A DNA stretch of 41,800 bases. It comes from an uncultured Oleiphilus sp. Lineage in GTDB: Bacteria > Pseudomonadota > Gammaproteobacteria > Pseudomonadales > Oleiphilaceae. A program made the position numbers and the translations under genes. The stretch's first letter is position 1. Each line of letters opens with the position of its first letter. Shown here piece after piece: positions 18,635 through 28,090 of this stretch. Location of the stretch: positions 1-41,800 of the forward strand of contig CAJWAD010000021.1 of NCBI GenBank assembly GCA_913020245.1, in the 5' to 3' direction. The notes under the pieces were generated by a model. It searched no databases and had not been told where the DNA came from. It was given only the letters and a program-made list of their open reading frames with translations.

Positions 18635-19996
18635 ATGGTCAGTCAATACACGCCCAAACTGTCAACATCACAATGGCAATCGATCAGTGATGCAATTGAT
18701 TCGGGTTCGCTGACGCAAGTTGCTCGAATTCTCAATAAAAGCCTTGTTCCCGGTGATATCGGGCACCTGCTGGAATCCTCTCCGCCTAAACAAAGAAATA
18801 TAGTCTGGCAGCTTATCGACCACGATTTACGTGGCGAGGTACTGCAATACCTCAGTGAGGACGTACAAGGCTACTTATTAAGCAAGCTAAATACTCAAGA
18901 AGTAATAAGTGTCACGGAAGATCTTGATACAGATGATTTAGCCGATATCCTTCAGAATTTGCCTGAAAAAGTTATTCAAGAAGTGCTCACTTCAATGGAT
19001 AGCCAAGATAGGGAACGTGTTGAGAAAGTCCTTGCTTATCCCGAGGATACGGCAGGCGGTTTGATGAACACGGATACGATTACTATCCGTGCTGACCTGA
19101 CTATCGACGTCGTCTTACGCTATCTGCGTCGTCATCGTTCCCTCCCAGACATGACCGACAGTTTACTCGTCGTCAGTCGCAAGGGTGTGCTTATCGGCAG
19201 TTTACCTATTACGAAAATGTTGGTTACTAACCCTAATACGACCGTACGGGAAGTCATGAAAACCAGCATCGTCACCATTAATGTAGCGCTAAGCGATAGT
19301 GATGTAGCTAATTTATTCGAAAGGCAAGACTTAGTCTCTGCCCCAGTAATCAATGAGAAAAATGAACTGCTTGGGCGAATTACGATCGACGACGTGGTGG
19401 ACGTTATCCGTGAAGATGCGGACCATTCATTAATGAGTTTGGCCGGTTTAGATGAAGAAGAAGATACCTTTGCGCCGATTAGACCGACCGCTAAACGACG
19501 CGCAGTATGGTTGGGTATCAACCTCATTACCGCTTTTATCGCCTCTGCTGTCATTGGTTTATTTGAAGCTACGATTGAGCAAGTAGTCGCACTTGCTGTA
19601 CTGATGCCGATTGTCGCCAGTATGGGCGGTATAGCTGGCAGTCAAACATTAACGCTTGTCATTAGGGCCATGGCCGTCGGGCAAATCAGCTCAAACAACC
19701 TAAATTGGTTACTGAACAGGGAATTTGTGGTGGGCTTGTTGAACGGCTCGCTTTGGGCATTGGTCGTCTCGGCACTCTCGATATTTTGGTTCAATGACCC
19801 TACCATTGGCATTGTAATCGCAGCTGCGATGATTATTAATCTTGCAGTCGCTGCGCTTGCCGGGACGATCCTACCAATTTTCTTGAAATCGCGAAATATT
19901 GACCCCGCCCTGGCGGGTGGTGTCATTCTTACCACGATTACTGACGTCGTAGGCTTTCTATCCTTCCTAGGTTTAGCGACAATAGCCTACACATGA
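18635..19996 (+). CDS. mgtE: Magnesium transporter MgtE
   Basis: MgtE is a dimeric inner-membrane Mg2+ channel gated by its cytoplasmic domains. The 453-residue product shows, in order, the MgtE N-domain helices (about 25-130), a tandem CBS pair (about 135-260; DTAGGLMNTDTITI opens it) and a C-terminal pore domain with five membrane helices (about 285-450) including the pore signature region VLMPIVASMGGIAGSQTLTL. All parts are intact, so self-regulation by cytosolic Mg2+ is likely by family knowledge. ATG at 18635 lacks a strong ribosome binding site. A ptsO-mgtE order also occurs in other marine gammaproteobacteria. Confidence 0.95.
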   Translation: MVSQYTPKLSTSQWQSISDAIDSGSLTQVARILNKSLVPGDIGHLLESSPPKQRNIVWQLIDHDLRGEVLQYLSEDVQGYLLSKLNTQEVISVTEDLDTDDLADILQNLPEKVIQEVLTSMDSQDRERVEKVLAYPEDTAGGLMNTDTITIRADLTIDVVLRYLRRHRSLPDMTDSLLVVSRKGVLIGSLPITKMLVTNPNTTVREVMKTSIVTINVALSDSDVANLFERQDLVSAPVINEKNELLGRITIDDVVDVIREDADHSLMSLAGLDEEEDTFAPIRPTAKRRAVWLGINLITAFIASAVIGLFEATIEQVVALAVLMPIVASMGGIAGSQTLTLVIRAMAVGQISSNNLNWLLNREFVVGLLNGSLWALVVSALSIFWFNDPTIGIVIAAAMIINLAVAALAGTILPIFLKSRNIDPALAGGVILTTITDVVGFLSFLGLATIAYT

Positions 19997-20038
19997 GTGT
20001 GACTGCACTAACATCAAGCGAGCGATGCTGAGACCGAG

Positions 20039-20563
20039 ATGAATAAACACAACAAATTCCCAAAAAATGAAAACGAAGACGAACTTGAAGACGTAAAGAG
20101 TCGCACACAAATAAAGCGTGAGATGGAAGGTTTGCAGGCAATCGGGAAAAAACTCTGTGAGTGCAAAGAAAGTATTCTAAAAGAAGTGCCATTGAGCGAT
20201 GAATTAGACGATGCTATCAGCACCTATAAACGCATCAGTTCAAGGGAGGCAAAGCGTCGCCAACTTCAATATATCGGCAAACTTATGCGGTCGGAGCCTA
20301 TTGAAGATATCCAGCTAATACTCGATAAGCACGATGCAAGCAGTCAAGTCTTTGCGCAACATCTGCATCAAATTGAAGCATGGCGTGATCGACTCATCAA
20401 TGACGGTAAAAGCGCTCTAACTGACTTCGTCGATGCCCACTCAAATGTAGAAGTGCAGCAGCTTCGTCAACTGACACGCAATGCTATAAAAGATAAGGAC
20501 AACAGTAAAAATACTGGCGCCGCAAAGAAGTTATTCCAATTTATCAAGAAAGCAGCCGATTAG
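20039..20563 (+). CDS. darP: DarP (YjgA, DUF615) ribosome biogenesis factor
   Basis: DarP/YjgA associates with late 50S ribosome precursors. The 174-residue, highly charged helical product carries the DUF615 blocks VKSRTQIKREMEGLQAIGKKL at about 19-39, ISSREAKRRQLQYIGKLMR and WRDRLINDGKSALTDFVDAHS. ATG at 20039 follows mgtE by 42 bases. The 3' end overlaps the opposite nitrilase gene by four bases. In Pseudomonas and others yjgA is next to pmbA and tldD; neither is present here. Confidence 0.93.
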   Translation: MNKHNKFPKNENEDELEDVKSRTQIKREMEGLQAIGKKLCECKESILKEVPLSDELDDAISTYKRISSREAKRRQLQYIGKLMRSEPIEDIQLILDKHDASSQVFAQHLHQIEAWRDRLINDGKSALTDFVDAHSNVEVQQLRQLTRNAIKDKDNSKNTGAAKKLFQFIKKAAD

Positions 20564-21384
20564 AAGATATCGGTTCGCTGATGTTTATTCATTGGCATTG
20601 CTTTCCGGATATCGTTTAACGTATCTAAAGTCAGCTCAGCACAGCATATGCCTGTTTCCTGATCCACTTTTGCGATGACATTTCCCCAAGGGTCAATGAT
20701 CATACTATGCCCCCAAGTTTGACGGCCATCAGCATGAATACCTGTTTGATTAGCGGCCAGCACGTAACATTGTGTTTCGATTGCGCGAGCACGCAAAAGC
20801 ACCTCCCAATGCGCCTCCCCCGTTCTCGCTGTGAATGCAGATGGAATCGTCAACACATTGGCACCATGCATTGCATAGCGTTGATATAATTGAGGAAACC
20901 GCAAGTCATAACAGATTGACATCCCGAGACGTAAGCACTCAAACTGAACCAGCTCTGGCTTTTTGCCACGGATAAACTGGTCTGACTCGCGATAGCTTGA
21001 GTACGGATCATCAACATCAACATCAAAGAGATGCAACTTATCATAAGACGCAAGCGTTTCGCCCTCTCGCCCTAGCAACACAGAGCGAGAAAAGTAACGA
21101 GATTCCGCTTGCGATGCGCTTACCGGCACCGAACCGCAAAGTATCGCAATATTGCCATCTTTTGCACGCTGGCTTAACTGATATAGCGCCACCTTAAACT
21201 TTCTCGATGCATCCTTTAATTTACTAAGCCCCATACAAAGAAAGTTTTCAGGAAACACAACTAGGTCAACCCGTTGATCGACCGCCTGTTCGATTAACGA
21301 CGAAATCCGAAGCATATTCTCGCTCGGCTCGAGCTGACTATTGAGTTGTGCGACCGCCACTTTCGGTATGTGCGCTTTAGGCAT
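20560..21384 (-). CDS. Nitrilase-superfamily amidase (Nit1/deaminated glutathione amidase type)
   Basis: A carbon-nitrogen hydrolase of about 274 residues, most like the Nit1/YbeM group that repairs deaminated glutathione; the substrate here is inferred. The catalytic triad is complete: Glu46 in VVFPENF, Lys116 in SYDKLHLFDV and Cys158 in MSICYDLRFP (numbered from the ATG at 21384). An ATG at 21411, inside the end of yhdP, would add nine residues; neither has a good ribosome binding site, so translation is probably coupled to yhdP. In Pseudomonas this gene is followed by tldD; here it runs directly into darP tail to tail. Confidence 0.9.
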   Translation of the reverse strand: MPKAHIPKVAVAQLNSQLEPSENMLRISSLIEQAVDQRVDLVVFPENFLCMGLSKLKDASRKFKVALYQLSQRAKDGNIAILCGSVPVSASQAESRYFSRSVLLGREGETLASYDKLHLFDVDVDDPYSSYRESDQFIRGKKPELVQFECLRLGMSICYDLRFPQLYQRYAMHGANVLTIPSAFTARTGEAHWEVLLRARAIETQCYVLAANQTGIHADGRQTWGHSMIIDPWGNVIAKVDQETGICCAELTLDTLNDIRKAMPMNKHQRTDIF

Positions 21385-21385
21385 G

Positions 21386-24300
21386 TTATTTGAGTTTAAC
21401 ACTTGGGTCATCCCAGCTGCCCGTGATTTTAAATTTAGAGCGCGTAATTTTTGATAAAGGCGACCCCAACACTTTATCCACTAACCAGACCGCACCGCCG
21501 ATTTGCGGTGCACCCAGCATCAAGCCAGCCAGTGGAGCATTACTGGCAATGGGTAACAGCACCTCCATTTCCATATCTAGCATTTCTTGACGCATGTCTG
21601 TTGAGCCTTTAATTGTATAATCACCGCCTGGACCTTCTATTCTTAATGGCTCTACCAACTTAAGTTGCCCATCTGCAATCGCTGCTTTGATGGAGACATC
21701 GTCGTAACTTAAACCACTTTTGTATACATCGGAAAAATCGAGTCGCAGTCGTCGGCCGATCGCCTCAGCATTAAACACGCCAAATAACCGCAGCAGTCCA
21801 GTTTTAGAATCAGACGTATTCAAGAACCCCTCTTTAAATTTCATATCTACCGCACCCGTTAAATTTGCCAAACTAAATGCTTGCGGCGCGTCAGGCCAAC
21901 TAAGATCGAAGTCGGCCTGATAACTTTTGCTGCTTAATGGCGGTTTTCGACCAAACGAAGCAAAAAGCGGCTCTGCATTGCCACCCGTAGCGTTGATAGT
22001 CAGGCGACTTGAATGATCACTATCGATGCATTTCCAGTCCAAACGACCAGAAATGTCTGATCCATTCGTTCGACCCAAAATGTTATTAAACAAAATACCC
22101 TGATCATTCGATTCTGCGGCGAGTGTCCAACGACCAAGCATTTGATTGTTTAGTGTCAGCTTCTCGACTGAAAAATTCATTGAAGGAATAAACTGTGGTT
22201 CCACATTCGATTTTTGCTGTACTTGCGCAGCAGGGGCTCGGTCATGATTTGTGTCGAGAACTAAATGGTCGAAATTTAACGATATTGGCTGCTCATCATC
22301 TGCAAGTATAACTCTTCCCTTTGCGCTCTTCCCTTCTACGTCGATTAACCAATCTTCAGAAACGCTTGCACTTGGCTTTATACCAACATTTAAATTGGGA
22401 AACATTTGCCCGTAAGCATTCAGACGCTTGGCAGCGACCACAACACTCGATAAAGAAAAATCAGGCTTATCTTGTGATACTAGGGTCGATGAATTCCCTA
22501 ATTGGTCAACCTTTGCAAATGTCTTACCGACAAAATCAACCCAAGTCTCAACCGCTACATCGTCAACAGAAGCGTTTACATGCAATCCAGTTAATTTGGC
22601 GACATCCCCGGTATTATGGCCGACTTTATTATTGCCTACCCTTACATCCGCAGCTTTAAACGCACCCTTTTCAATATATATAGTCGCATTGGTATCTGAT
22701 ATCGGCTCACCAGACAGTGATATCTCAACACTCAGATCATCATCACTTAGACGACTACTTGCAAGAAAGGAAACAGGCGTATCACGCGGCTTTTTTAGTG
22801 GCATGGGCCAAGCACTCGTAATACCAAGCAAAGAAGAATTTAAGCGTAATGAGACCGGTTCGCTATCATAGGGGATTGCCAAGTTTAAATTGTACTCGGC
22901 TTCTCCACTTAGCCCCCAAACTTCACCAAACTCAAACATCTTTTCCAGATGAGAAATACCGATCTTAGATTTCAAATTAACTGCCGTACTGACAGCCTTT
23001 GTAAGACCGCCTGAGGCCGTTTGCATCTTTGTACGAATTTTAACTTGCGAGGGCTTACCTAGGAAATCCATATACAAATTATCGGCAAATACCCCACGTT
23101 CCGAGCCAATCTTTAAGACACCTTGCATACTCTCCGAGCGCAGTCCTGTCGGAATATGTTCAAGTTTTGCCTCGGACAAATCTAAATTAAGCGCATACCC
23201 GACAGAAATCGAATCGTTTAGATCAAGGCTAAGATTTAACTCACCAGGAATACTGCCTTCAACTTTTAATTGATTATTTACTTCGGCAAGACCATCGGCG
23301 ACGGGTGACTCTGTCAACCAATAGCGAATTTGATCTGAGTTCGCGACAAACTCCGTATCGATATTTAATTTCGACGCGAGGTCATCTCGCTGTGCAGGCA
23401 AAAACACCTCCACAGAGGTCAGGGCCATATCCGCAATCGAAGCATCCTTTGCACTTAGCTTCAACTCCGAATCTTGCAGACTAAGTTCTGCGGCGACGTT
23501 CTCCAGGGGTGGCCATGCCTCATCAAACTTTAAGTTGCCTGATCGCGTCGTAACACGCAAGCTACTGGTAAAACTATTATCAGCCGAGTCTGATTCAACC
23601 GAGCCAAATGCCGTGTATAACGCAGAGTCTACGTTACCACTGATGAGTGAGGCATCGAGCCATTCATAAAGACTTTGGTCAATTTCATAAAAGGGCACCA
23701 AACTCGTCACTTGGGTAAAGGGTAAATCTTCTACTGCGAGACTCAATGACAAATAGTCTTCATGATCATCATCATTTAATCGTAAACTAAAATCACCGAA
23801 AACATGCCCACCTTTTGCCAGCTCAAGGCTTAAGCCCTGCGAGTAAATATCAACCGAGTCATCAATCCCCTTAATCAACCAACGCACTTCGCCTTGCCCG
23901 TTCGTATCTAAGAACGGGTTAGTGTATAAGTCAGGAAATGACAGTCCAAACTTGTTACTGGCAAAACGCACTACCCCCTCATCCTCACTAGCATGCAGAC
24001 TACCCGTTACATGATACAAACCCGGTGTACCCTCGAAAGGTTCCATCGAGACATCTAGCAACTGTGCATCAACACGTAATTTTGTCGGCTTCGAATCTAT
24101 AAATTCGGAGGTAAGCACTTCTAATAGTCTCTGATCAATTAAACCTTTTTGGTATAACTCAGGCACAGATTCAATGCGTTCATAAAGATTTTTCGCATAC
24201 GCATCTAAACTTTTATCGTAAAAAATATTTAAGTGCTCAAGCAAACCAGAGGGTTGACCGACAAACACTCGATCTTTTAATTCGTCACCAAGAATACCCA

Positions 24301-25372
24301 CCGTCGACGTCATGTCCGAAACACATCTTAGATCCAATGCTTTAATGTAAGCTTTATGCTGTAAAGCACTTGCCTCATAAAACCCACTCAATGGTTCGCA
24401 GGCCTCGCCTCTCCAACGCAGATTCATCTGGTGAACATCGATCCGCTGACCTACCTCGTTTCCATGCCAGCTTAACCGCAAAGAAGAATTAAGAAGTGGG
24501 GGTAAAGATTCGTTATCATGCGACCAGTTAAGCTCACTAAACTGCAACTCTGTGTAAATGTTATCAATCTTAGGCCCTTCAAAATCAACCCAAAGTCGAG
24601 CGCGGCCATCCACATTATTGATCGAAAGACCTTCCCAGTTTAAGTTGTGTAGCAATTCATCAACGAAATTTGAGGACCGCAATTCAACATAGAGGCGCTT
24701 GTTTACAGTATTTGAAAAGGTTTTGGGCCGTTCATTATATGTAAACCTTATAAAAGGTTGTAAGCCTTCCGGTTCAATTACATGACCATCGGCGAATATC
24801 TGCCCATCAAAATAACTAATATTCGCGGCAGGTATTCGCCAACGGCGGCTAAGTTTATCTTTGGTCTGTAGCGACATATAGATATCAATCAGCTTAATAT
24901 TTGCGCCGAGAAACACTTCCTCAATTGGAAAAGCAGCAGAATTAGGCGAGTCGTTTAGGTTAAAATCATTGAGTCGAAAACCTGCAACTACCCAATCACG
25001 ATCAGCTACCTGCTGAACAGCAACCTGCCCCTCGCTAAATTCGAGATCTTTAATTCTAGGTGCTCGGTCAAGTAGCGTTTTTAAAAAAGCAAACCGCGCG
25101 CGAGCAGACCCTAAATAAGCATGATCTGGCCCGTTTATACTGATCCCTTCGATAATAATAATCGGATCAAAACCAGACCATGTTCCTCTTATGCCATCAA
25201 TCTGAATAGGGAAACCGAGTTCACTTGAGAGGTATGTTTCTAAATCAGATTTATAATCAGGAAGATACAAAAAGGCGAGACGGCCCAAGGCGACGTATAG
25301 CAAGACGGAGAACAGTATCAGGTAAGCGAACCATCGGGTATTGAAATTCAGAACACGGTAAAACTTACTCAC
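21386..25372 (-). CDS. yhdP: YhdP, AsmA-like envelope lipid transport protein
   Basis: YhdP is a giant AsmA-like protein that, with TamB and YdbH, carries phospholipids from the inner to the outer membrane in E. coli. The 1328-residue product has one N-terminal membrane helix (about residues 13-33, WFAYLILFSVLLYVALGR) followed by a very long periplasmic part of repeating beta-strand segments (DUF3971-type), and an AsmA-like C-terminal region around 1180-1320 (GAVDMKFKEGFLNT, then GDYTIKGSTDMRQEML). The start is GTG at 25372 with AGGT eight bases upstream. No frame break is seen across nearly 4 kb. It lies between rng and the nitrilase gene. Confidence 0.95.
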   Translation of the reverse strand: MSKFYRVLNFNTRWFAYLILFSVLLYVALGRLAFLYLPDYKSDLETYLSSELGFPIQIDGIRGTWSGFDPIIIIEGISINGPDHAYLGSARARFAFLKTLLDRAPRIKDLEFSEGQVAVQQVADRDWVVAGFRLNDFNLNDSPNSAAFPIEEVFLGANIKLIDIYMSLQTKDKLSRRWRIPAANISYFDGQIFADGHVIEPEGLQPFIRFTYNERPKTFSNTVNKRLYVELRSSNFVDELLHNLNWEGLSINNVDGRARLWVDFEGPKIDNIYTELQFSELNWSHDNESLPPLLNSSLRLSWHGNEVGQRIDVHQMNLRWRGEACEPLSGFYEASALQHKAYIKALDLRCVSDMTSTVGILGDELKDRVFVGQPSGLLEHLNIFYDKSLDAYAKNLYERIESVPELYQKGLIDQRLLEVLTSEFIDSKPTKLRVDAQLLDVSMEPFEGTPGLYHVTGSLHASEDEGVVRFASNKFGLSFPDLYTNPFLDTNGQGEVRWLIKGIDDSVDIYSQGLSLELAKGGHVFGDFSLRLNDDDHEDYLSLSLAVEDLPFTQVTSLVPFYEIDQSLYEWLDASLISGNVDSALYTAFGSVESDSADNSFTSSLRVTTRSGNLKFDEAWPPLENVAAELSLQDSELKLSAKDASIADMALTSVEVFLPAQRDDLASKLNIDTEFVANSDQIRYWLTESPVADGLAEVNNQLKVEGSIPGELNLSLDLNDSISVGYALNLDLSEAKLEHIPTGLRSESMQGVLKIGSERGVFADNLYMDFLGKPSQVKIRTKMQTASGGLTKAVSTAVNLKSKIGISHLEKMFEFGEVWGLSGEAEYNLNLAIPYDSEPVSLRLNSSLLGITSAWPMPLKKPRDTPVSFLASSRLSDDDLSVEISLSGEPISDTNATIYIEKGAFKAADVRVGNNKVGHNTGDVAKLTGLHVNASVDDVAVETWVDFVGKTFAKVDQLGNSSTLVSQDKPDFSLSSVVVAAKRLNAYGQMFPNLNVGIKPSASVSEDWLIDVEGKSAKGRVILADDEQPISLNFDHLVLDTNHDRAPAAQVQQKSNVEPQFIPSMNFSVEKLTLNNQMLGRWTLAAESNDQGILFNNILGRTNGSDISGRLDWKCIDSDHSSRLTINATGGNAEPLFASFGRKPPLSSKSYQADFDLSWPDAPQAFSLANLTGAVDMKFKEGFLNTSDSKTGLLRLFGVFNAEAIGRRLRLDFSDVYKSGLSYDDVSIKAAIADGQLKLVEPLRIEGPGGDYTIKGSTDMRQEMLDMEMEVLLPIASNAPLAGLMLGAPQIGGAVWLVDKVLGSPLSKITRSKFKITGSWDDPSVKLK

Positions 25373-25439
25373 TTTTGCGTACCTGCAAAATTTATAGTGC
25401 GCTGATAGGTCATAGGTTTGTTATTTATGATTGATAAAA

Positions 25440-26936
25440 CTAGATGAGAACAACGTCATATTGACCTTGGTTATACATTACCTCAACTTGAAATTTAATC
25501 TGTTTGCCAATAAACGTCTCAAGGTCTGCTACGTTATCAGACTCTTCGTCTAATAGACGATCAATAACACTTTGGGAACCCATGACTAAGTAAACAGATG
25601 CGTCGTATGCGCGATTAACGCGAAGAATTTCTCGCATCACTTCATAACATACTGTCTCTGCCGTCTTCATATAACCGGTGCCATCACACACGCTACAGGG
25701 CTCACATAAGGTCTGACCCAGACTCTCCGTCGTGCGCTTGCGGGTCATTTCTACAAGGCCTAGTTCAGACACACAGCTTATACTCGTGCGAGCGTTATCG
25801 CGCTCGAGCATTTTCTCGAACATACGAAGCACCTGACGTTGATGCTCCGCATCTTCCATATCAATGAAATCAAGAATGATAATGCCACCAAGATTCCGAA
25901 GGCGTAGCTGGCGGCCAATCGTTCGCGCCGCCTCAAGATTTGTTTTGAAAATAGTTTCTTCTAAATTACGATGCCCGACAAAGGCTCCCGTGTTTACATC
26001 AATCGTCGTCATCGCCTCAGTTTGGTCGATAATCAGATACCCCCCTGATTTTAGTTGAACTTTTCGACCCAAGGCCTTTTGAATTTCATCTTCGATACTG
26101 TAAAGATCAAAGATTGGACGCTCCCCAGGGTAGTATTCCAAGCGTTCACTAACGTCAATTAAGAAACTTTCTGCGAATTCTTTGACCATAGCGAAACTTT
26201 CGCGCGAGTCGATGCGGATTTTTTCAGACTGTGGTTTTACCAGATCGCGAATTGCGCGCACATGCAGCGGCAAATCTTGATATATTAGTTCACCCACCTG
26301 CGTGGTCTTAATATTTTGCACCAGCTTTAACCACAATTTTTGAAGAAATCGAATGTCCGCTTTAAATTCATCACTACCGGCACCTTCAGCAACTGTACGC
26401 ACAATAAAACCAGCACCCGGTTCTAATGCCTTTGCCCCATCACTTTGCGCGAGTGGTTGCTCTTCCACATCATTACAGCATTCACCGACGAGCTGTCGCA
26501 GACGCTCGCGCTCGGCGTCATCGTCAATGCGCTGAGAAATACCAACATGTCCAACCGAGGGCATGTAAACTAAATAGCGGCTAGCAACAGATAACTGCGT
26601 GGTTAAACGCGCCCCTTTTGTACCAATAGGATCTTTTATAACTTGAACGACTAGCGACTGCCCCTCACGCAGAATCATCGCAATTTCAGTTTGCTTACCT
26701 TCTGCATTTGCATCAACGATATCAGACACATGAATGAAGGCCGAACGCTCCAAACCGACATCGACAAACGCGGCTTCCATACCAGGAAGCACACGCACGA
26801 CTTTACCTTTATAAATATTTCCGACAATACCTCGGCGGCTCGCACGCTCAATGTAAACTTCTTGAAGCATACCGTTTTCAACGACTGCGACGCGCGTCTC
26901 GACGGGGGTTACGTTTATTAGAATTTCTTCACTCAT
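25440..26936 (-). CDS. rng: Ribonuclease G
   Basis: RNase G is an endoribonuclease that trims the 5' end of 16S rRNA and cuts some mRNAs. The 498-residue product has an S1 RNA-binding domain (about 35-125; GIVGNIYKGKVVRVLPGMEAA), the catalytic DNase I-like domain with the metal aspartates in MTTIDVNTGAF and ILDFIDMED, and the zinc-link cysteines in CEPCSVCDGTG. It lacks the long C-terminal scaffold of RNase E. ATG at 26936 gives the family N-terminus MSEEILINVTPVETRVA, with AGGA five bases upstream. The start further out at 26981 adds residues with no family match. Confidence 0.96.
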   Translation of the reverse strand: MSEEILINVTPVETRVAVVENGMLQEVYIERASRRGIVGNIYKGKVVRVLPGMEAAFVDVGLERSAFIHVSDIVDANAEGKQTEIAMILREGQSLVVQVIKDPIGTKGARLTTQLSVASRYLVYMPSVGHVGISQRIDDDAERERLRQLVGECCNDVEEQPLAQSDGAKALEPGAGFIVRTVAEGAGSDEFKADIRFLQKLWLKLVQNIKTTQVGELIYQDLPLHVRAIRDLVKPQSEKIRIDSRESFAMVKEFAESFLIDVSERLEYYPGERPIFDLYSIEDEIQKALGRKVQLKSGGYLIIDQTEAMTTIDVNTGAFVGHRNLEETIFKTNLEAARTIGRQLRLRNLGGIIILDFIDMEDAEHQRQVLRMFEKMLERDNARTSISCVSELGLVEMTRKRTTESLGQTLCEPCSVCDGTGYMKTAETVCYEVMREILRVNRAYDASVYLVMGSQSVIDRLLDEESDNVADLETFIGKQIKFQVEVMYNQGQYDVVLI

Positions 26937-27002
26937 ATACATCCTGAAGCTGTTGCTTCTTATCCTTGAGGTGTCAAGCACTTATGGATAAAGCACCGCC
27001 CA

Positions 27003-27614
27003 TTAAATAACGGTCGCATAGCCGCGTACTCGCAATGCTAAATGTAATTCTTGCAATGGTAAGCCAACAACATTGCTATAACTGCCCTTAATTCTAGACA
27101 CAAACAACGCCCCCAAGCTCTGAATACCATAACCTCCCGCCTTATCAAGCGGCTCTCCGGTTTGCCAGTACGCATTCATTTCGAGCGTCGACAACACTTT
27201 AAATTCGACCTCTGTCTCAACACTGATTAACTCATCAGCTAACTTACCTACACCATGCGGGTTTGCACCAGAAATCGCAATGGTGCTTACAACTTTATGC
27301 GCTCTACCAGAGAGCTTTCTCATCATTTGCATAAAATCCTCATACCCTTTAGGTTTCCCTAAAATGAGCTCATCGACAATAACGGAAGTATCACACGTCA
27401 CGACTATGACGTCCTCAAGGTTTGCGAACTCCTTCGAAAGCTTCAACTTTGCAGTAATTAATTTCTGTTTTGCCATACGTTCTACATAAGTCAATGCTAG
27501 CTCATCCGCATGCGGTGTCTCGTCAATATCCACCGGTCGAACTAAAGCTTGGATCCCGATTTGAGCAAGTAGTTCCCTCCGTCGAGGCGAGGCTGATGCT
27601 AAAACCAGACGCAT
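27003..27614 (-). CDS. Maf-family nucleotide pyrophosphatase (YhdE type)
   Basis: A Maf/Ham1-fold pyrophosphatase of 203 residues, probably acting on dTTP/UTP as in YhdE; it may limit misincorporation and affects division in other bacteria. Motifs: LASASPRRRELL at the N-terminus, the catalytic aspartate in VVTCDTSVIVDELILGKP (cysteine where alanine is common before DT), and DKAGGYGIQ near residue 160. ATG at 27614 overlaps the mreD stop as TAATG; ATG at 27626 is possible. It sits in the common mreBCD-maf-rng order. Confidence 0.94.
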   Translation of the reverse strand: MRLVLASASPRRRELLAQIGIQALVRPVDIDETPHADELALTYVERMAKQKLITAKLKLSKEFANLEDVIVVTCDTSVIVDELILGKPKGYEDFMQMMRKLSGRAHKVVSTIAISGANPHGVGKLADELISVETEVEFKVLSTLEMNAYWQTGEPLDKAGGYGIQSLGALFVSRIKGSYSNVVGLPLQELHLALRVRGYATVI

Positions 27615-28090
27615 TAGCGGACCCATGCGCTAATGCGATCGAGCAGTAGAGCAAAAAACGGCCAAATTAACGCACTCGTAAACGCCTGCAAAAAAATCGA
27701 AATAAGATTGTCAGGAACCGACAATAATGATTCAAAGGTATAAACAATAAACAGGCTCAAAGTCACCAAAAAAAACACCACAAAAGCCTGCTGAGGAATT
27801 GGGAAGAGCTGCACTCTTTTTTGCATTCCAACTAAAAGATATGAGACCAAGCTCAGGGCCAAAGTGTGAATACCAAAATATGAACCGGATACGACATCGA
27901 GTGCCAAACCAATAACAAAGCCGAACCCAACTCCAGCAATATCGGGTCTGCGTAATATCCAATGCACCAGCACAAGGGTTAGCCATTCTGGTCGCGCATT
28001 TGCAATTAAATCTGGGAATCGAATAAACTCCAGCACCAAAGCAAGCACGACACTAATGATTACCGCGATCCAATTTCCGCTCACCCTCAT
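27614..28090 (-). CDS. mreD: Rod shape-determining protein MreD
   Basis: MreD is a small inner-membrane protein of the elongasome that balances MreC and PBP2 activity. The 158-residue product has about five membrane segments, with a PDLIANARPEWLTLVL stretch in the first third, a block seen in gammaproteobacterial MreD (RPDWxxLVLxYW). ATG at 28090 overlaps the mreC stop (ATGA), and its stop overlaps the maf start, so translation is tightly coupled on both sides. Confidence 0.94.
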   Translation of the reverse strand: MRVSGNWIAVIISVVLALVLEFIRFPDLIANARPEWLTLVLVHWILRRPDIAGVGFGFVIGLALDVVSGSYFGIHTLALSLVSYLLVGMQKRVQLFPIPQQAFVVFFLVTLSLFIVYTFESLLSVPDNLISIFLQAFTSALIWPFFALLLDRISAWVR

